DNA of 40,409 nucleotides, taken from the NCBI GenBank assembly GCA_903951425.1, contig CAJBBX010000004.1:1-40409 (forward strand), given 5' to 3'. The DNA is from an uncultured Chthonomonas sp. (GTDB taxonomy: Bacteria > Armatimonadota > Chthonomonadetes > Chthonomonadales > CAJBBX01). The translations under genes and the position numbers were made by a program. Under the pieces are notes generated by a model, which did not search any database, was not told the origin of the DNA, and worked only from the letters and a program-made list of their open reading frames with translations. Positions 22,807-31,863 of the stretch are shown here, piece after piece. Each line of letters begins with the position of its first letter. Position 1 is the first letter of the stretch.

Positions 22807-24381
22807 ATGTGGATCGCGGCTGCACTGACGATCACGGTGCTCGTGGGCGGCGTCATCGCCTATGCCGGAGACCTCATCGGTCGCCGGCTGGGCAAGCGGC
22901 GCGTCAGTGTGTTCGGCCTGCGCCCGAAGCACACCGCTATCCTGATCACCAGCGTCACGGGCGTCGTTATCTCGTGCATCACCACGGTGGTCCTCTTCCT
23001 GATGGTTCCGCCCGTCCGCGAGGTGCTGTTGCAGGGGCGCGCCGCCCTAAAGCAGCTGCCCGGCCTGCGGAAGCAGACAGAGCAGCTACGCAAGGAGATC
23101 GCCGACGAGCGCTCACGGCTTGCCACCGCCCTGACGGAGCGGCAGTCTGTGCAGCTGGACCTCGACCGCGCTCGGCGTGACTACCGGCGCATCGTGGCCG
23201 AACTCGGGCGCACTCGGGCCCGGCTGGTCAATGCTCAGACCCTGGTGCGTCGCGCCGAGGCCGCCCGCGCTGCAGCCTTCCTCGCCGCGGGCAAGGCGCA
23301 GACCCAGGCGAAGCAGGCCCGGGCGCAGACGAGGCTCGAGCAGCAGCAGGCGCAGAAGCTGGCGGAACTGAACGAGGGCCTTCGCGGCGTCAACATGGAG
23401 CTGGCCAAGGAGAAGGCGGCCCTGACGGCATCGGTGGCAAAGCTGAACCAGCAGATCGGCGACCTCCAGCAGCATAACGCCGAGCTCCAGCGCCGCAACG
23501 ACGAGGCCGCCCGCCAGAATGCCGACCTTCAGGCCGAGACGACCCGCCTCAACACGGTGATCTCGGGCCTTCGGGAGCGCCAGGCCGCCCTGTCCGTAGC
23601 CGTGGCCGAGCTCGAAACCCGCAATGCTGACCTTGAGCGCACGGCCGTGGACATCTTCGGCCGCAACCGGACGCTCTGGGGCCTCTACGAGTCGCTGCGC
23701 ACGGGGCGCGTCGCCGTGCAGGGCGGCGAGGACCTTGCCCGCACCGTCCTGCCTTCGGGCTCTACTCCGCGCGACGTGCGCGAAGGGATTGACCAACTCC
23801 TGCACGCCGCGCACCTGAGCGCGCTGGCCAAGGGCGCAGGCCCGGGTGCCAAGGCGCGCGCCGTGCAGATTGTCGACAAACGACTCTTCGTCGGCGGCCC
23901 CAACGGACCCGGCTACACCGTGCAGGTCACGGAGGAGGATCGGATCAGCGCCTTGGTCGCTAGGCTCACCCAGTCGCCGGAGCCCATGTGCCTCGTGGCC
24001 CTTGCGGTTGCCAACAGCGTTGCCGGCGAGCCCGCGGCCATCGACCTTCAGCCCTTCTCTAACGGGCTCATCTACGTGAAGGGTCAGGCCATCATCAGCC
24101 GCACGGTGAACGGTCGTGAGCCCGCGACGGCTGTGTTCACGGCTCTGGTGGGGTTCTTGAAGTCGGTGGGGCAGAGCGCTCTGGGCCGCGGGCTGATCCC
24201 CCGCTTCGATCCCTCCACCGGCGAGCCACAGGTGGGCGCCATGGGTGCGGCCGATCTGGTGGGTCTGACTGAGCGCGTACGCCGCATCGGCAAGTCTGTG
24301 ACCCTCACTGCCGCCGCCGGCGCCGATACCCGGGCCGCCGAGCCGCTGCAGTTGACCTTCCGGGTCGAACCCCGGCCATGA
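22807..24381 (+). CDS. DUF3084 coiled-coil membrane protein
   Basis: A 524-residue protein with two N-terminal membrane segments (about 2-24 and 46-70) separated by the DUF3084 signature YAGDLIGRRLGKRRVSVFGLRP. A long coiled coil rich in Q, A, E and R follows (about 80-295; LRKQTEQLRKEIADERSRL ... DLQQHNAELQRRNDEAARQN). The C-terminal 200 residues are globular with alternating strands (ARAVQIVDKRLFVGGP; MCLVALAVANSVAGEP; NGLIYVKGQAIISRTVNGRE). No function is established for this family, known mainly from cyanobacteria, Deinococcus and relatives. It follows the LPS permease by 51 bp and overlaps the next gene by ATGA, so the two are translationally coupled. Confidence 0.92.
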   Translation: MWIAAALTITVLVGGVIAYAGDLIGRRLGKRRVSVFGLRPKHTAILITSVTGVVISCITTVVLFLMVPPVREVLLQGRAALKQLPGLRKQTEQLRKEIADERSRLATALTERQSVQLDLDRARRDYRRIVAELGRTRARLVNAQTLVRRAEAARAAAFLAAGKAQTQAKQARAQTRLEQQQAQKLAELNEGLRGVNMELAKEKAALTASVAKLNQQIGDLQQHNAELQRRNDEAARQNADLQAETTRLNTVISGLRERQAALSVAVAELETRNADLERTAVDIFGRNRTLWGLYESLRTGRVAVQGGEDLARTVLPSGSTPRDVREGIDQLLHAAHLSALAKGAGPGAKARAVQIVDKRLFVGGPNGPGYTVQVTEEDRISALVARLTQSPEPMCLVALAVANSVAGEPAAIDLQPFSNGLIYVKGQAIISRTVNGREPATAVFTALVGFLKSVGQSALGRGLIPRFDPSTGEPQVGAMGAADLVGLTERVRRIGKSVTLTAAAGADTRAAEPLQLTFRVEPRP

Positions 24382-24863
24382 CCGAGCCCGGCGCGTCGCC
24401 GGTTGCCGGCGCGCCGGCTCCGGCCGACATCGTGATTGCCATCGACCCGGGCACAGGCAAGTGCGGCCTGGCCGCGGTACGGAGCGATGGCGCCGCTCTA
24501 CGGCAGGAAGTGGTGTCGGCAGTCCTGGCGTCCGGGATTGCGGCGCAGTGGGCCGGGGAGTTCGGCGCCTCTGTCATCGTGCTGGGCGACGGCACCGGTT
24601 GCAGGTGTATGCAGCGTTCGCTGGAGCGCCTGACGTCGTCAAAAGCCGTCTCGTTGATGGTGGTTAACGAGCGCTGCTCATCCGAGGAGGCACGGCGCCT
24701 CTACCTTCAGGCGCATCCGCCCCGTGGCCTCGCCCGGCTGGTGCCGCCGTTCATGCGTTACCCTGACGGATGCTACGACGACTACTGCGCGGTGGTTCTG
24801 GCGCGCCGCTGGTTCGCCCTCAACCCCGGCAGCGGTGTGGCGCCGGACCCCGAGAAACCATAG
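24378..24863 (+). CDS. RNase H-fold nuclease-like protein (YqgF/RuvC-like)
   Basis: A 161-residue protein with a Pro/Ala-rich start and then an RNase H-like fold: IVIAIDPGTGKCGLAAV (first strand, catalytic Asp), ASVIVLGDGTGCRCMQRSLE, LMVVNERCSSEEARRLYLQ (Glu) and DDYCAVVLARRWF (C-terminal Asp). This order of acidic residues is that of the YqgF/RuvX and RuvC resolvase group. YqgF members mature pre-16S rRNA ends and RuvC cuts Holliday junctions; which applies here is unknown. The ATG at 24378 overlaps the DUF3084 stop (ATGA), pointing to joint production. Confidence 0.82.
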   Translation: MTEPGASPVAGAPAPADIVIAIDPGTGKCGLAAVRSDGAALRQEVVSAVLASGIAAQWAGEFGASVIVLGDGTGCRCMQRSLERLTSSKAVSLMVVNERCSSEEARRLYLQAHPPRGLARLVPPFMRYPDGCYDDYCAVVLARRWFALNPGSGVAPDPEKP

Positions 24864-24879
24864 CAAGGAGCCCCCTTGA

Positions 24880-27345
24880 ATGCCCACCCCATCGGCCGTT
24901 CACCTGGTCTGCAACGCCCACCTGGACCCTGTCTGGCTCTGGGAGTGGGAAGAGGGCGCGGCCGCGGCCGTCTCTACATTCCGCACAGCGGCCGACCTCT
25001 GCGAGGACTTTGAGGGCTTCGTCTTCTGCCACAACGAGGTCATCTTGTACGAGTGGGTCGAGGAGTACGAGCCGCAGCTCTTCGCTCGCATCCAACGGCT
25101 GGTGGCCGCCGGCAAATGGCACGTCATGGGCGGATGGTATCTGCAGCCTGACTGCAACATGCCCTGCGGCGAGGCCCTGGTGCGCCAGGCCTCGACGGGG
25201 CGTCGCTACTTCTCCGAGAAGCTGGGCGTGCGGCCCACGGTGGCGATCAACCTCGATCCCTTCGGCCACAGCCAGGGCTTGGTCCAGATCATGGCCCGCT
25301 GCGGCTATACCGGCTACCTCTTCTGCCGGCCGGGCGGCGGCGACCTGCCGCTACCCTCCGAGCTCTTTGCATGGGTGGGGTATGACGGCTCCACGGTGGC
25401 GGCGCGGCGCGTACCCTCGTACAACTCGCCGCTGGGCCATGCCCGCGAGAAGGTAGAGGGATGGATCGGCTCCTGCGACGAGGCGGTCACCGTGGTACTC
25501 TGGGGCGTCGGAGACCATGGCGGCGGCCTATCGCGGAATGACCTGCGCCGCCTGGCCGACCTCATCGCAGCCAACCCATCGATCCACCACTCCACGCCGG
25601 AGGCCTACTTCGCCGAGGCATGCGCCGGCGCCGACCTGCCGCGCGTAGGCCGCGACCTGAACCGCTGGGCCGTTGGATGCTACACGTCGCAGGTGCGGAT
25701 CAAGCAGAGCTACCGCCGCCTCGAGAACTCGCTCTTCGTGGCGGAGAAGATGGCGTCCGCTGCCGCTGCCGCAGGGCTCATGGCCTATCCGCAGTCCGAG
25801 CTGGCCGAGGCCGAGCGCGTGATGCTCACTAGCCAGTTCCACGACATCCTCCCCGGCTCGTCGATCCAGCCAGTGGAGGAGGCCGCGCTACGCGGCATGA
25901 GCCATGGGATGGAGCTTCTCAGCCGCGTGCGCGGTCGAGCCTTCTTTGCGCTGGCGGCGGGGCAGCCTCCGGCCGCCGAGGGCGATATCCCGGTGCTGGT
26001 CTATAACCCCCACCCGTGGCCCGTGCGGACGGTCGTCTCCTGCGAGTTCCAGTTGCACGACCAGAACTGGACGGAGACCTTCACCAACGTACATGTCGTG
26101 GGCGCCTCCGGACCCGTCCCGGCGCAGGTGGAGAAGGAAGAGAGCAACCTGCCCCTCGACTGGCGAAAGCGCGTCGTCTTCGACGCGGAGTTGGCCGCGT
26201 CGAGCATGAACCGGTTCGACTGCAAGCTCGAGGTGCTGCCCGCACGTCCGCCCCGGCCCGGCGCCGATGCCGATGGCGACATTCTGCTCCAGAACGCCGA
26301 CCTGACCATCCGCATCGGCCGCAAGACGGGACTAATCGAGGAGTGGACCTGTCCGGCGGGCCCTGTCCTTGCCGCGCCGGGGCCCGTGCCGCTGGTGCTG
26401 GAAGATGATGAGGACCCCTGGGGCATGCGCCTCCAGCGGTTCGACGGGCGCTCGGAGCCGTTCCGCCTGATGACCCCCGCAGGGGCCGCCCGGTTCTGCG
26501 CGGTCCACGCTGCCGAGCTGGAGCCGGTGCGCGTCATCGAGCATGGCGACGCCCGTACTGCGGTCGAGGCGCTCTTCACGTGGGGGCGGTCCAGCCTTGT
26601 CCTTCGGTACGCCGTGCCTCGGAACGGCGCCGACATCGAGGTCGAGGCCCGCGTCTTCTGGTTCGAGAAGCAGAAGATGCTCAAGCTCGCTTTGCCGATT
26701 GCAGGCGGCGACCAGGCCCAGATGATCGGCCAGACCGTCTTCGGTCGCGACACGCTGTCCGTCGATGGAGCGGAGGCGGTCTACCAGAAGTGGATCGCGG
26801 CCGTCTGTCCCGAGACAGGCCTGGCGCTCACGGCGATCAATGACGGCAGCTACGCAGCGGACTTCCGCGACGGCGCCTTGCGGCTCACGCTGCTCCGGTC
26901 GCCGGGCTACTCCGCGCATCCCATCGGCGACCGCGACATCCTGCCGCAGGACCGGCATATGCCGCACGTTGACCAGGGCGAGCGTGTCTTCCGGTACTGG
27001 CTCAGCGCTGGCCCGGAGGCAATCCGCTTGCGCGACGTGGAGCGTGAGGCCGCCGTTCGTAACGAGCAGCCCATGGCGGTCTCGTTCTTCCCGTGCGGAC
27101 AGGGCGAGGGCCCGGGGACGTTTGTGTCGCTCAGCGACCCCACGGTGCAACTGGCGTCCGTACGTCGTAGCCTCGACGGCGCGGGCTGGACGCTGCGGCT
27201 GGTGGAGACCACCGGCGGGCCTGCCGAGTTGACGGTGCGCCTGCCGGGCCTGGGCATCGAGGCGCCTGTCGCCCTCGGCGCCTACGAGGTTCAGACCCTG
27301 AGGACGGCGGGCGCGGGGCTCGCCGTGGTCTCGATGCTGGAGTAG
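24880..27345 (+). CDS. Alpha-mannosidase, GH38 family
   Basis: An 821-residue enzyme expected to hydrolyse terminal alpha-linked mannose. The N-terminal catalytic barrel has the zinc site H14-x-D16 in NAHLDPVWLWEWEE and a second Asp-His segment, D126 and H130, in INLDPFGHSQG, which holds the nucleophile. The three-helix middle domain has the family segment TSQFHDILPGSSI (about 325-337). The C-terminal beta domains span about 360-821 (RFDCKLEVLP; DILLQNADLTIRIGRKTGLI; PGTFVSLSDPTVQLASVRRS). There is no signal peptide, so it is likely cytoplasmic. AAGGAG lies nine bases before ATG 24880. It follows the nuclease gene by 16 bp. Confidence 0.95.
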   Translation: MPTPSAVHLVCNAHLDPVWLWEWEEGAAAAVSTFRTAADLCEDFEGFVFCHNEVILYEWVEEYEPQLFARIQRLVAAGKWHVMGGWYLQPDCNMPCGEALVRQASTGRRYFSEKLGVRPTVAINLDPFGHSQGLVQIMARCGYTGYLFCRPGGGDLPLPSELFAWVGYDGSTVAARRVPSYNSPLGHAREKVEGWIGSCDEAVTVVLWGVGDHGGGLSRNDLRRLADLIAANPSIHHSTPEAYFAEACAGADLPRVGRDLNRWAVGCYTSQVRIKQSYRRLENSLFVAEKMASAAAAAGLMAYPQSELAEAERVMLTSQFHDILPGSSIQPVEEAALRGMSHGMELLSRVRGRAFFALAAGQPPAAEGDIPVLVYNPHPWPVRTVVSCEFQLHDQNWTETFTNVHVVGASGPVPAQVEKEESNLPLDWRKRVVFDAELAASSMNRFDCKLEVLPARPPRPGADADGDILLQNADLTIRIGRKTGLIEEWTCPAGPVLAAPGPVPLVLEDDEDPWGMRLQRFDGRSEPFRLMTPAGAARFCAVHAAELEPVRVIEHGDARTAVEALFTWGRSSLVLRYAVPRNGADIEVEARVFWFEKQKMLKLALPIAGGDQAQMIGQTVFGRDTLSVDGAEAVYQKWIAAVCPETGLALTAINDGSYAADFRDGALRLTLLRSPGYSAHPIGDRDILPQDRHMPHVDQGERVFRYWLSAGPEAIRLRDVEREAAVRNEQPMAVSFFPCGQGEGPGTFVSLSDPTVQLASVRRSLDGAGWTLRLVETTGGPAELTVRLPGLGIEAPVALGAYEVQTLRTAGAGLAVVSMLE

Positions 27346-27361
27346 CCGCAAGGAGGCAACC

Positions 27362-29803
27362 ATGCGAAACAGGCAACTCGTGGCTGTGGGCTTCGTCGCG
27401 CTCATGCTGGTCGGCGGCGCTGTGGTGGCGTCGCGAACCAAGAGTGGCCGAATGCGCCACCCGTACACCGGACGCATCGTGGACGTTCCGGGCTCCATCG
27501 GGCCCGCCTACCGGCTGCACAGCGGGTGGCAGGTTCGGCCCGTGGGCCGCCATGCGCCGATCAGTGATATGCCGCTGGGCGGCGCGGTGAGCCCGGACGG
27601 CCGCCTACTGGCCCTGCCGAGCTGCGGGTTCAACGCCAACGGCCTGAACCTTGTGGACCTGAAGACAGGCGGGGTCGTCGCCACTGTGGCCCTCACGCGG
27701 GCGTGGCGCGGCGTGGCTTGGGCTCGCGATGGTCGCACCGTCTATGTCTCCGGCGGCGTCTCCAACCCGACCGGCGATATCCTGACGGTCGTCGTGGGAG
27801 ATGACGGAAAGTGGAAGCAGGCGGCGGGCATCAAGCTCACCAGCCGCACGCCATCAGGCATTTGCCTCTCCACGTTGGCCCTAATGCCCGACGGCCGCCG
27901 CATCATCGCGCTGAACGTGCTGGACGGCGCCTCGTTCGTGATCAATACGGCCGACGGCACGGTTCAGCCCGCCGGGCGCATCGCCAGGAACCCTTCCTCG
28001 GGCGTCCTCGCGCAGGACGGCAAGACGCTCTACGTCACGGACTGGGCGGCAGGAACGCTGCTCGTCGTCGATGCCTCGGCCGTGCCGTTCTCCGTGGCCC
28101 GCACCGTGCCGACCGGCCTGCGGCCCACTGACCTCGTCGCTGCCGCAGACGGCCGCGTCTTCGTCGCGTGCGCCGGCGACGACGTGGTGGCGGTACACGG
28201 CGGCGCCGACCTGGCCGTTGCCGAGCGCGTGAACACCACCCTCTCGCTGCGTCACGTGACCGGCAGCACCCCCACCGCCCTGTCGCTGTCGCCGGACGGA
28301 GCCACGCTGGCCGCCGCAAACTCGGACAACAACAACGTCTGCATCATCGATGTCCGTGCGCAGGGCTCCAGCCGTGTCGCCGGGTTCGTTCCTACAGCTT
28401 GGTACCCATCGGCGGTCTCCTTCGCCCCTTCGGGCAGGCTCGCCATCGGGTCCGGCAAGGGCTTGGGGAGCCGGCCCAACCCAGCCAAGGCGCCCATCAA
28501 TGCCACGACGCCCGCCGGGTTCGAGTACATCCCGCGGCAGCTCAAGGGCCTCGTGACCCTGGTCGATGCGCCGACGGGCAGCCGGTTGCGTGGCTGGAGC
28601 GCCACGGCGCGCCGCTGCGTGCCGTTCCGCGACCGGCATATGGCATCGGCCGATGGTCGGGGCTCCGTTGCCGTGCCTGCGAAGGTTGGCGCGCCGTCGC
28701 CCATCAAGCATGTGATCTATATTATCAAGGAGAACCGGACCTACGACCAGGTCTTCGGCGACATCCCCAAGGGCAACGGCGACCCATCGCTCTGCCTCTT
28801 CGGCGCCGACGTCACGCCGAACCAGCACGCCCTTGCGGAGGAGTATGTGCTGCTCGACAACACCTACTGCAGCGGCGAGGTCTCGCAGGATGGGCATCCC
28901 TGGAGCACTCAGGCCATCGCCACCGAGTTCACGCAACGGGCCTGGACCATCGGCTACTCGGGCAAGGGACAGCTTGCGGGCGACGGCGCGTTGGCCGACT
29001 CGCGGGGCGGCTACCTCTGGGAGGGCTGCAAGCGGAAGGGGCTGAGCTTCCGCTCCTACGGTGAGTATGTCGGCCATCCGACCCTTGAGGGACACATCAG
29101 CGAGGCGTACATCGGCAAGGCGGGTCCGGGCAGCGCGCCTCCGGGCCGCGACCCCGACCGCGCAGACATCTTCATCCGCGAGTTCCGCGAGTTCGAGGCT
29201 AGGAGCGCGGTGCCGAGCCTCATGGTGCTCTCGCTGGGCGAGAACCACACGAACGGCACCAAGGCCGGCTCCTTCACGCCGAAGGCCATGGTGGCCTCCA
29301 ACGACCAGGCCGTGGGGCGGATCGTCGATGCCGTCTCGCACAGTTCGGTGTGGGCCCGCACGGCCATCTTCATCATCGAGGACGACGCCCAGAACGGTCC
29401 CGATCATGTGGACGCCCATCGCACGACGGCGCTGGTGATCAGCCCGTGGGCGAAGCGGCGCTCGGTAGACAGCACCATGTATACGACGGTCTCTATGCTG
29501 CGCACCATGGAGCTGATCCTCGGGTTGGAGCCGCTGACGCAGCATGATGCCTCGGCCGCGCCCATGTTCGCCTGCTTCGCCGACAAGCCGGAACTGACGC
29601 CCTACACCTGCCTGCCCCCGCTTACCAACATGAACGCCCGGAACGGCGCGCAGGCCTACGGCGCCCAGCGGTCGGCGGCCATGGACTGGAGCGAGTACGA
29701 CCGCATCGACGAGGACGCGCTGAACCGCATCCTGTGGCACAGCATCAAGGGGAAGCAGATGCCATACCCGGGTTCGGTGCGGCGGTCCTTGGCGGCAGAG
29801 TGA
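27362..29803 (+). CDS. YncE-like beta-propeller / phosphoesterase fusion
   Basis: An 813-residue two-domain protein. Residues 1-23 form an uncleaved or cleaved signal (VAVGFVALMLVGGAVVAS). Residues about 60-430 are YVTN/WD-type propeller repeats (GGAVSPDGRLLALP; ARDGRTVYVSGG; AQDGKTLYVTDW; LSPDGATLAAANSDNNNV). From about 447 a phospholipase C/acid phosphatase-type phosphoesterase domain begins (IKHVIYIIKENRTYDQVFGD, metal-binding E-N-R), with DNTYCSGEVSQDGHPW, LSLGENHTNG, IEDDAQNGPDHVDAHR and TTALVISPWAKR. Such proteins are exported and may cleave phosphomonoesters or phospholipids; the substrate is unknown. ATG 27362 follows AAGGAGG. It is the last gene of the plus-strand run. Confidence 0.93.
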   Translation: MRNRQLVAVGFVALMLVGGAVVASRTKSGRMRHPYTGRIVDVPGSIGPAYRLHSGWQVRPVGRHAPISDMPLGGAVSPDGRLLALPSCGFNANGLNLVDLKTGGVVATVALTRAWRGVAWARDGRTVYVSGGVSNPTGDILTVVVGDDGKWKQAAGIKLTSRTPSGICLSTLALMPDGRRIIALNVLDGASFVINTADGTVQPAGRIARNPSSGVLAQDGKTLYVTDWAAGTLLVVDASAVPFSVARTVPTGLRPTDLVAAADGRVFVACAGDDVVAVHGGADLAVAERVNTTLSLRHVTGSTPTALSLSPDGATLAAANSDNNNVCIIDVRAQGSSRVAGFVPTAWYPSAVSFAPSGRLAIGSGKGLGSRPNPAKAPINATTPAGFEYIPRQLKGLVTLVDAPTGSRLRGWSATARRCVPFRDRHMASADGRGSVAVPAKVGAPSPIKHVIYIIKENRTYDQVFGDIPKGNGDPSLCLFGADVTPNQHALAEEYVLLDNTYCSGEVSQDGHPWSTQAIATEFTQRAWTIGYSGKGQLAGDGALADSRGGYLWEGCKRKGLSFRSYGEYVGHPTLEGHISEAYIGKAGPGSAPPGRDPDRADIFIREFREFEARSAVPSLMVLSLGENHTNGTKAGSFTPKAMVASNDQAVGRIVDAVSHSSVWARTAIFIIEDDAQNGPDHVDAHRTTALVISPWAKRRSVDSTMYTTVSMLRTMELILGLEPLTQHDASAAPMFACFADKPELTPYTCLPPLTNMNARNGAQAYGAQRSAAMDWSEYDRIDEDALNRILWHSIKGKQMPYPGSVRRSLAAE

Positions 29804-29815
29804 GGGAGAGGGGAA

Positions 29816-29888
29816 TGGGCCCGGTAGGATTCGAACCTACGATCAATCAGTTATGAGCCGACTGCCTTCACCGCTAGGCTACGGGCCC
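29816..29888 (-). tRNA. tRNA with anticodon CAT (elongator Met or Ile2)
   Basis: On the minus strand: acceptor GGGCCCG/CGGGCCC, D stem GCCT/AGGC, anticodon loop CTCATAA (CAT), T arm GTAGG-TTCGAAT-CCTAC, discriminator A. The 1-72 pair is G-C and there are no three G-C pairs in the anticodon stem, so it is not the initiator. Elongator Met and lysidine-modified Ile cannot be told apart here. CCA is not encoded. Confidence 0.88.
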
Positions 29889-29918
29889 CTGTAATCGACA
29901 TTCTACCTAGAGAGCGCA

Positions 29919-31103
29919 ATGAGCGTCAATGAAGCGCCGGGCGCCGCCGGCGGGCCGCGGCAGGGCTGGAACTCGGGGAAGTACCTCTGGATCACGCTGG
30001 CGGTGATCGCCGGGTACCTCCCGCTGGCCCTTGCCGACGCCGCAGCGACGGGGCGCCTTCGGTGGGGCGCCGGAGCGGTCTACGTGCTCCTGGGAGCGGC
30101 GGTGTTCAGCGCGGGCCTCCGCACCTGGTCGGCCTTCCGTTCAGGCGGCCACAACACTCGCCGTCGCGGATGGGCGTTCGATGTGGCCGATACGGGCCTC
30201 ATCTCCGTGGGTGTGGCTGCCACGGGCGGAGTTCAGAGCGAGATATGGCTCTTCTACTTCGTGGTGGTGGCGTCGGAGGCGCTCTTCGAGAGCCGAGCCG
30301 GGGTGGCCCTGCTGGTCGGCATGGCGGCCGTGGGCTATTCCGTCGCGGCGCTGGTGCCATGGGGCGGGCCGGCGGACCTTGGAGTGGTGGTGGTGCGCGT
30401 TGCCGTTATCGCCCTCGTCGCGCACTTCGCGCGGCAGATCTCGGTCCTTCGGGAGCGGCAGGACCGCGAGACGGCTGCCCTCCGCGAGCAGATGGCCTCG
30501 GCGGACGAGCGCGCCCACATCGCGCGGGAGCTGCACGACGGACTAGGTCACGCCCTGACGGCCTGTATCCTGCGATTGCAGCTTGCGGCTCGGCTGGTGG
30601 AGCCCCGGCCCGCCGAGGCGCGATCCATCGTGGAGGATGAGACCGCCGGCCTTCGTGCGGCATGGAGCGAGTGCCGCGATGTAGCGTTCCACTTGCGGCC
30701 GCTGGACGCCGGTTCGGCTGGTTTCATCGACGCTGTGCGGGTCTATCTCGGCCGCTTCGCCGAGCGCACCGGCGTTGTGGTGACGCTGGATGCCGCGCCG
30801 GACACGCCCGAACCTGGCGCCACGGTTCGCCACGCTGTTGAGCGCGTGCTGCAGGAGGCCCTGACCAATGCCGTTCGGCACGGGCAGTGCCGGTCCATCG
30901 AGGTCGGCCTTGGAGCTGACGGCGGCATGCTTCGGCTGTCGGTTAGGGATGACGGCGTGGGGTTCGACGCCTCGACCCACACCGCAGGGGTGGGTATGGG
31001 CTCCATGCGTGAGCGGATGGCGAGGTTCGGCGGGACGTTAGAGGTTACCTCCGCTCCCACCGGTGGGGCTGAGGTCGTGGCGATCGCGCCGGTGGGACGG
31101 TAA
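29919..31103 (+). CDS. Membrane sensor histidine kinase (NarL/DesK type, HisKA_3)
   Basis: A 394-residue kinase. Five to six hydrophobic segments occupy residues about 25-170 (YLWITLAVIAGYLPLAL; AGAVYVLLGAAVFSAGL; IWLFYFVVVASEALF; VALLVGMAAVGYSVAALV; VVVVRVAVIALVAHF). A short linker coiled coil leads to the dimerisation and phosphoacceptor motif HIARELHDGLGHALT with the phosphorylated His at about 203. The ATPase domain has EALTNAVRHG (N box, about 312), RDDGVGFD (G1) and GMGSMRERM (G2). There is no large extracytoplasmic sensor, so it may sense the membrane itself. It is followed after 12 bp by its response regulator. The signal is unknown. Confidence 0.94.
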   Translation: MSVNEAPGAAGGPRQGWNSGKYLWITLAVIAGYLPLALADAAATGRLRWGAGAVYVLLGAAVFSAGLRTWSAFRSGGHNTRRRGWAFDVADTGLISVGVAATGGVQSEIWLFYFVVVASEALFESRAGVALLVGMAAVGYSVAALVPWGGPADLGVVVVRVAVIALVAHFARQISVLRERQDRETAALREQMASADERAHIARELHDGLGHALTACILRLQLAARLVEPRPAEARSIVEDETAGLRAAWSECRDVAFHLRPLDAGSAGFIDAVRVYLGRFAERTGVVVTLDAAPDTPEPGATVRHAVERVLQEALTNAVRHGQCRSIEVGLGADGGMLRLSVRDDGVGFDASTHTAGVGMGSMRERMARFGGTLEVTSAPTGGAEVVAIAPVGR

Positions 31104-31115
31104 CTGGAGGCACGC

Positions 31116-31775
31116 ATGGAACAGGAGCGCCCGATCCGGGTCGTCATCGCCGAGGACCAGCGCCTCACCCGCGAGACCCTGGCCCGCCTACTGGCGATGG
31201 AGCCCGGTTTCGAGGTGGTCGGCGCCGCTCAGGACGGTTTGGATGCGCTCAACCTGGTGCGCCGGTCGAGGCCCACAGTCCTGCTGACCGACATCGAGAT
31301 GCCCTGCATGAACGGCATCGAGCTCACGCGCACGGTGAAGCAGGAGATGAGCGATGTGGGTGTGGTGGTCCTGACCATCTACCACGATGACGCCCGCGTG
31401 TTCCAGGCCATCCGCGCCGGGGCGCAGGGATACGTGCTCAAGGACTGCCCGATGGAGGACACGCTGGACGCGATCCGCGCCGTGGCGCGCGGCGAGGGGC
31501 TGCTGCACCCCTCCGTGGCGGCCCGCGTCCTGACGGAGTTCGCCCGCCTCGCCGGTCGGGGCGCCTCAGACCAAGCTGTCTTCTCCGAGCTCTCAGCCCG
31601 CGAGGTGGAGGTACTCCGCGAACTGGCTACCGGCAAGCGCAACCGGCAGATCGCCGAAGCGCTCTTCATTAGCGAGAAGACCGTCAAGAACCACATCAGC
31701 AGCATCCTCTTCAAGCTGCACGTCAATGATCGAACCGAGGCCGCCCTGCTCGCGGCGCGCCAGGGGCTTGTGTAG
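31116..31775 (+). CDS. NarL/FixJ-family response regulator
   Basis: A 219-residue regulator. The receiver domain (about 7-125) has the acidic pair in VVIAEDQRL, the phosphoacceptor D59 in LLTDIEMPCMNG, a conserved Thr in VVVLTIY and Lys in GYVLKD. The LuxR-type helix-turn-helix (about 155-215) reads LSAREVEVLRELATGKRNRQ and SEKTVKNHISSILFKL. It should be phosphorylated by the kinase just upstream and bind DNA as a dimer; its targets are unknown. GGAGG lies five bases before ATG 31116. Confidence 0.95.
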   Translation: MEQERPIRVVIAEDQRLTRETLARLLAMEPGFEVVGAAQDGLDALNLVRRSRPTVLLTDIEMPCMNGIELTRTVKQEMSDVGVVVLTIYHDDARVFQAIRAGAQGYVLKDCPMEDTLDAIRAVARGEGLLHPSVAARVLTEFARLAGRGASDQAVFSELSAREVEVLRELATGKRNRQIAEALFISEKTVKNHISSILFKLHVNDRTEAALLAARQGLV

Positions 31776-31863
31776 GGGTTCTAGGTATGCCCGAGCCAGT
31801 ATACTAAGGGCGCGGCGGCGGTCATATGATCACGTGCCGCGCATTTGCTCGGGAGGGTGCGCG

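Noticed and set aside
27881-29740. Minus-strand open frame of 619 codons
   Set aside because: Antisense to the propeller/phosphoesterase gene; rich in R, G, V and A with no recognisable domain.
31800-31805. TATACT before gmk as a promoter
   Set aside because: A good -10 box, but no fitting -35 is present at 16-18 bp; not listed as a feature.
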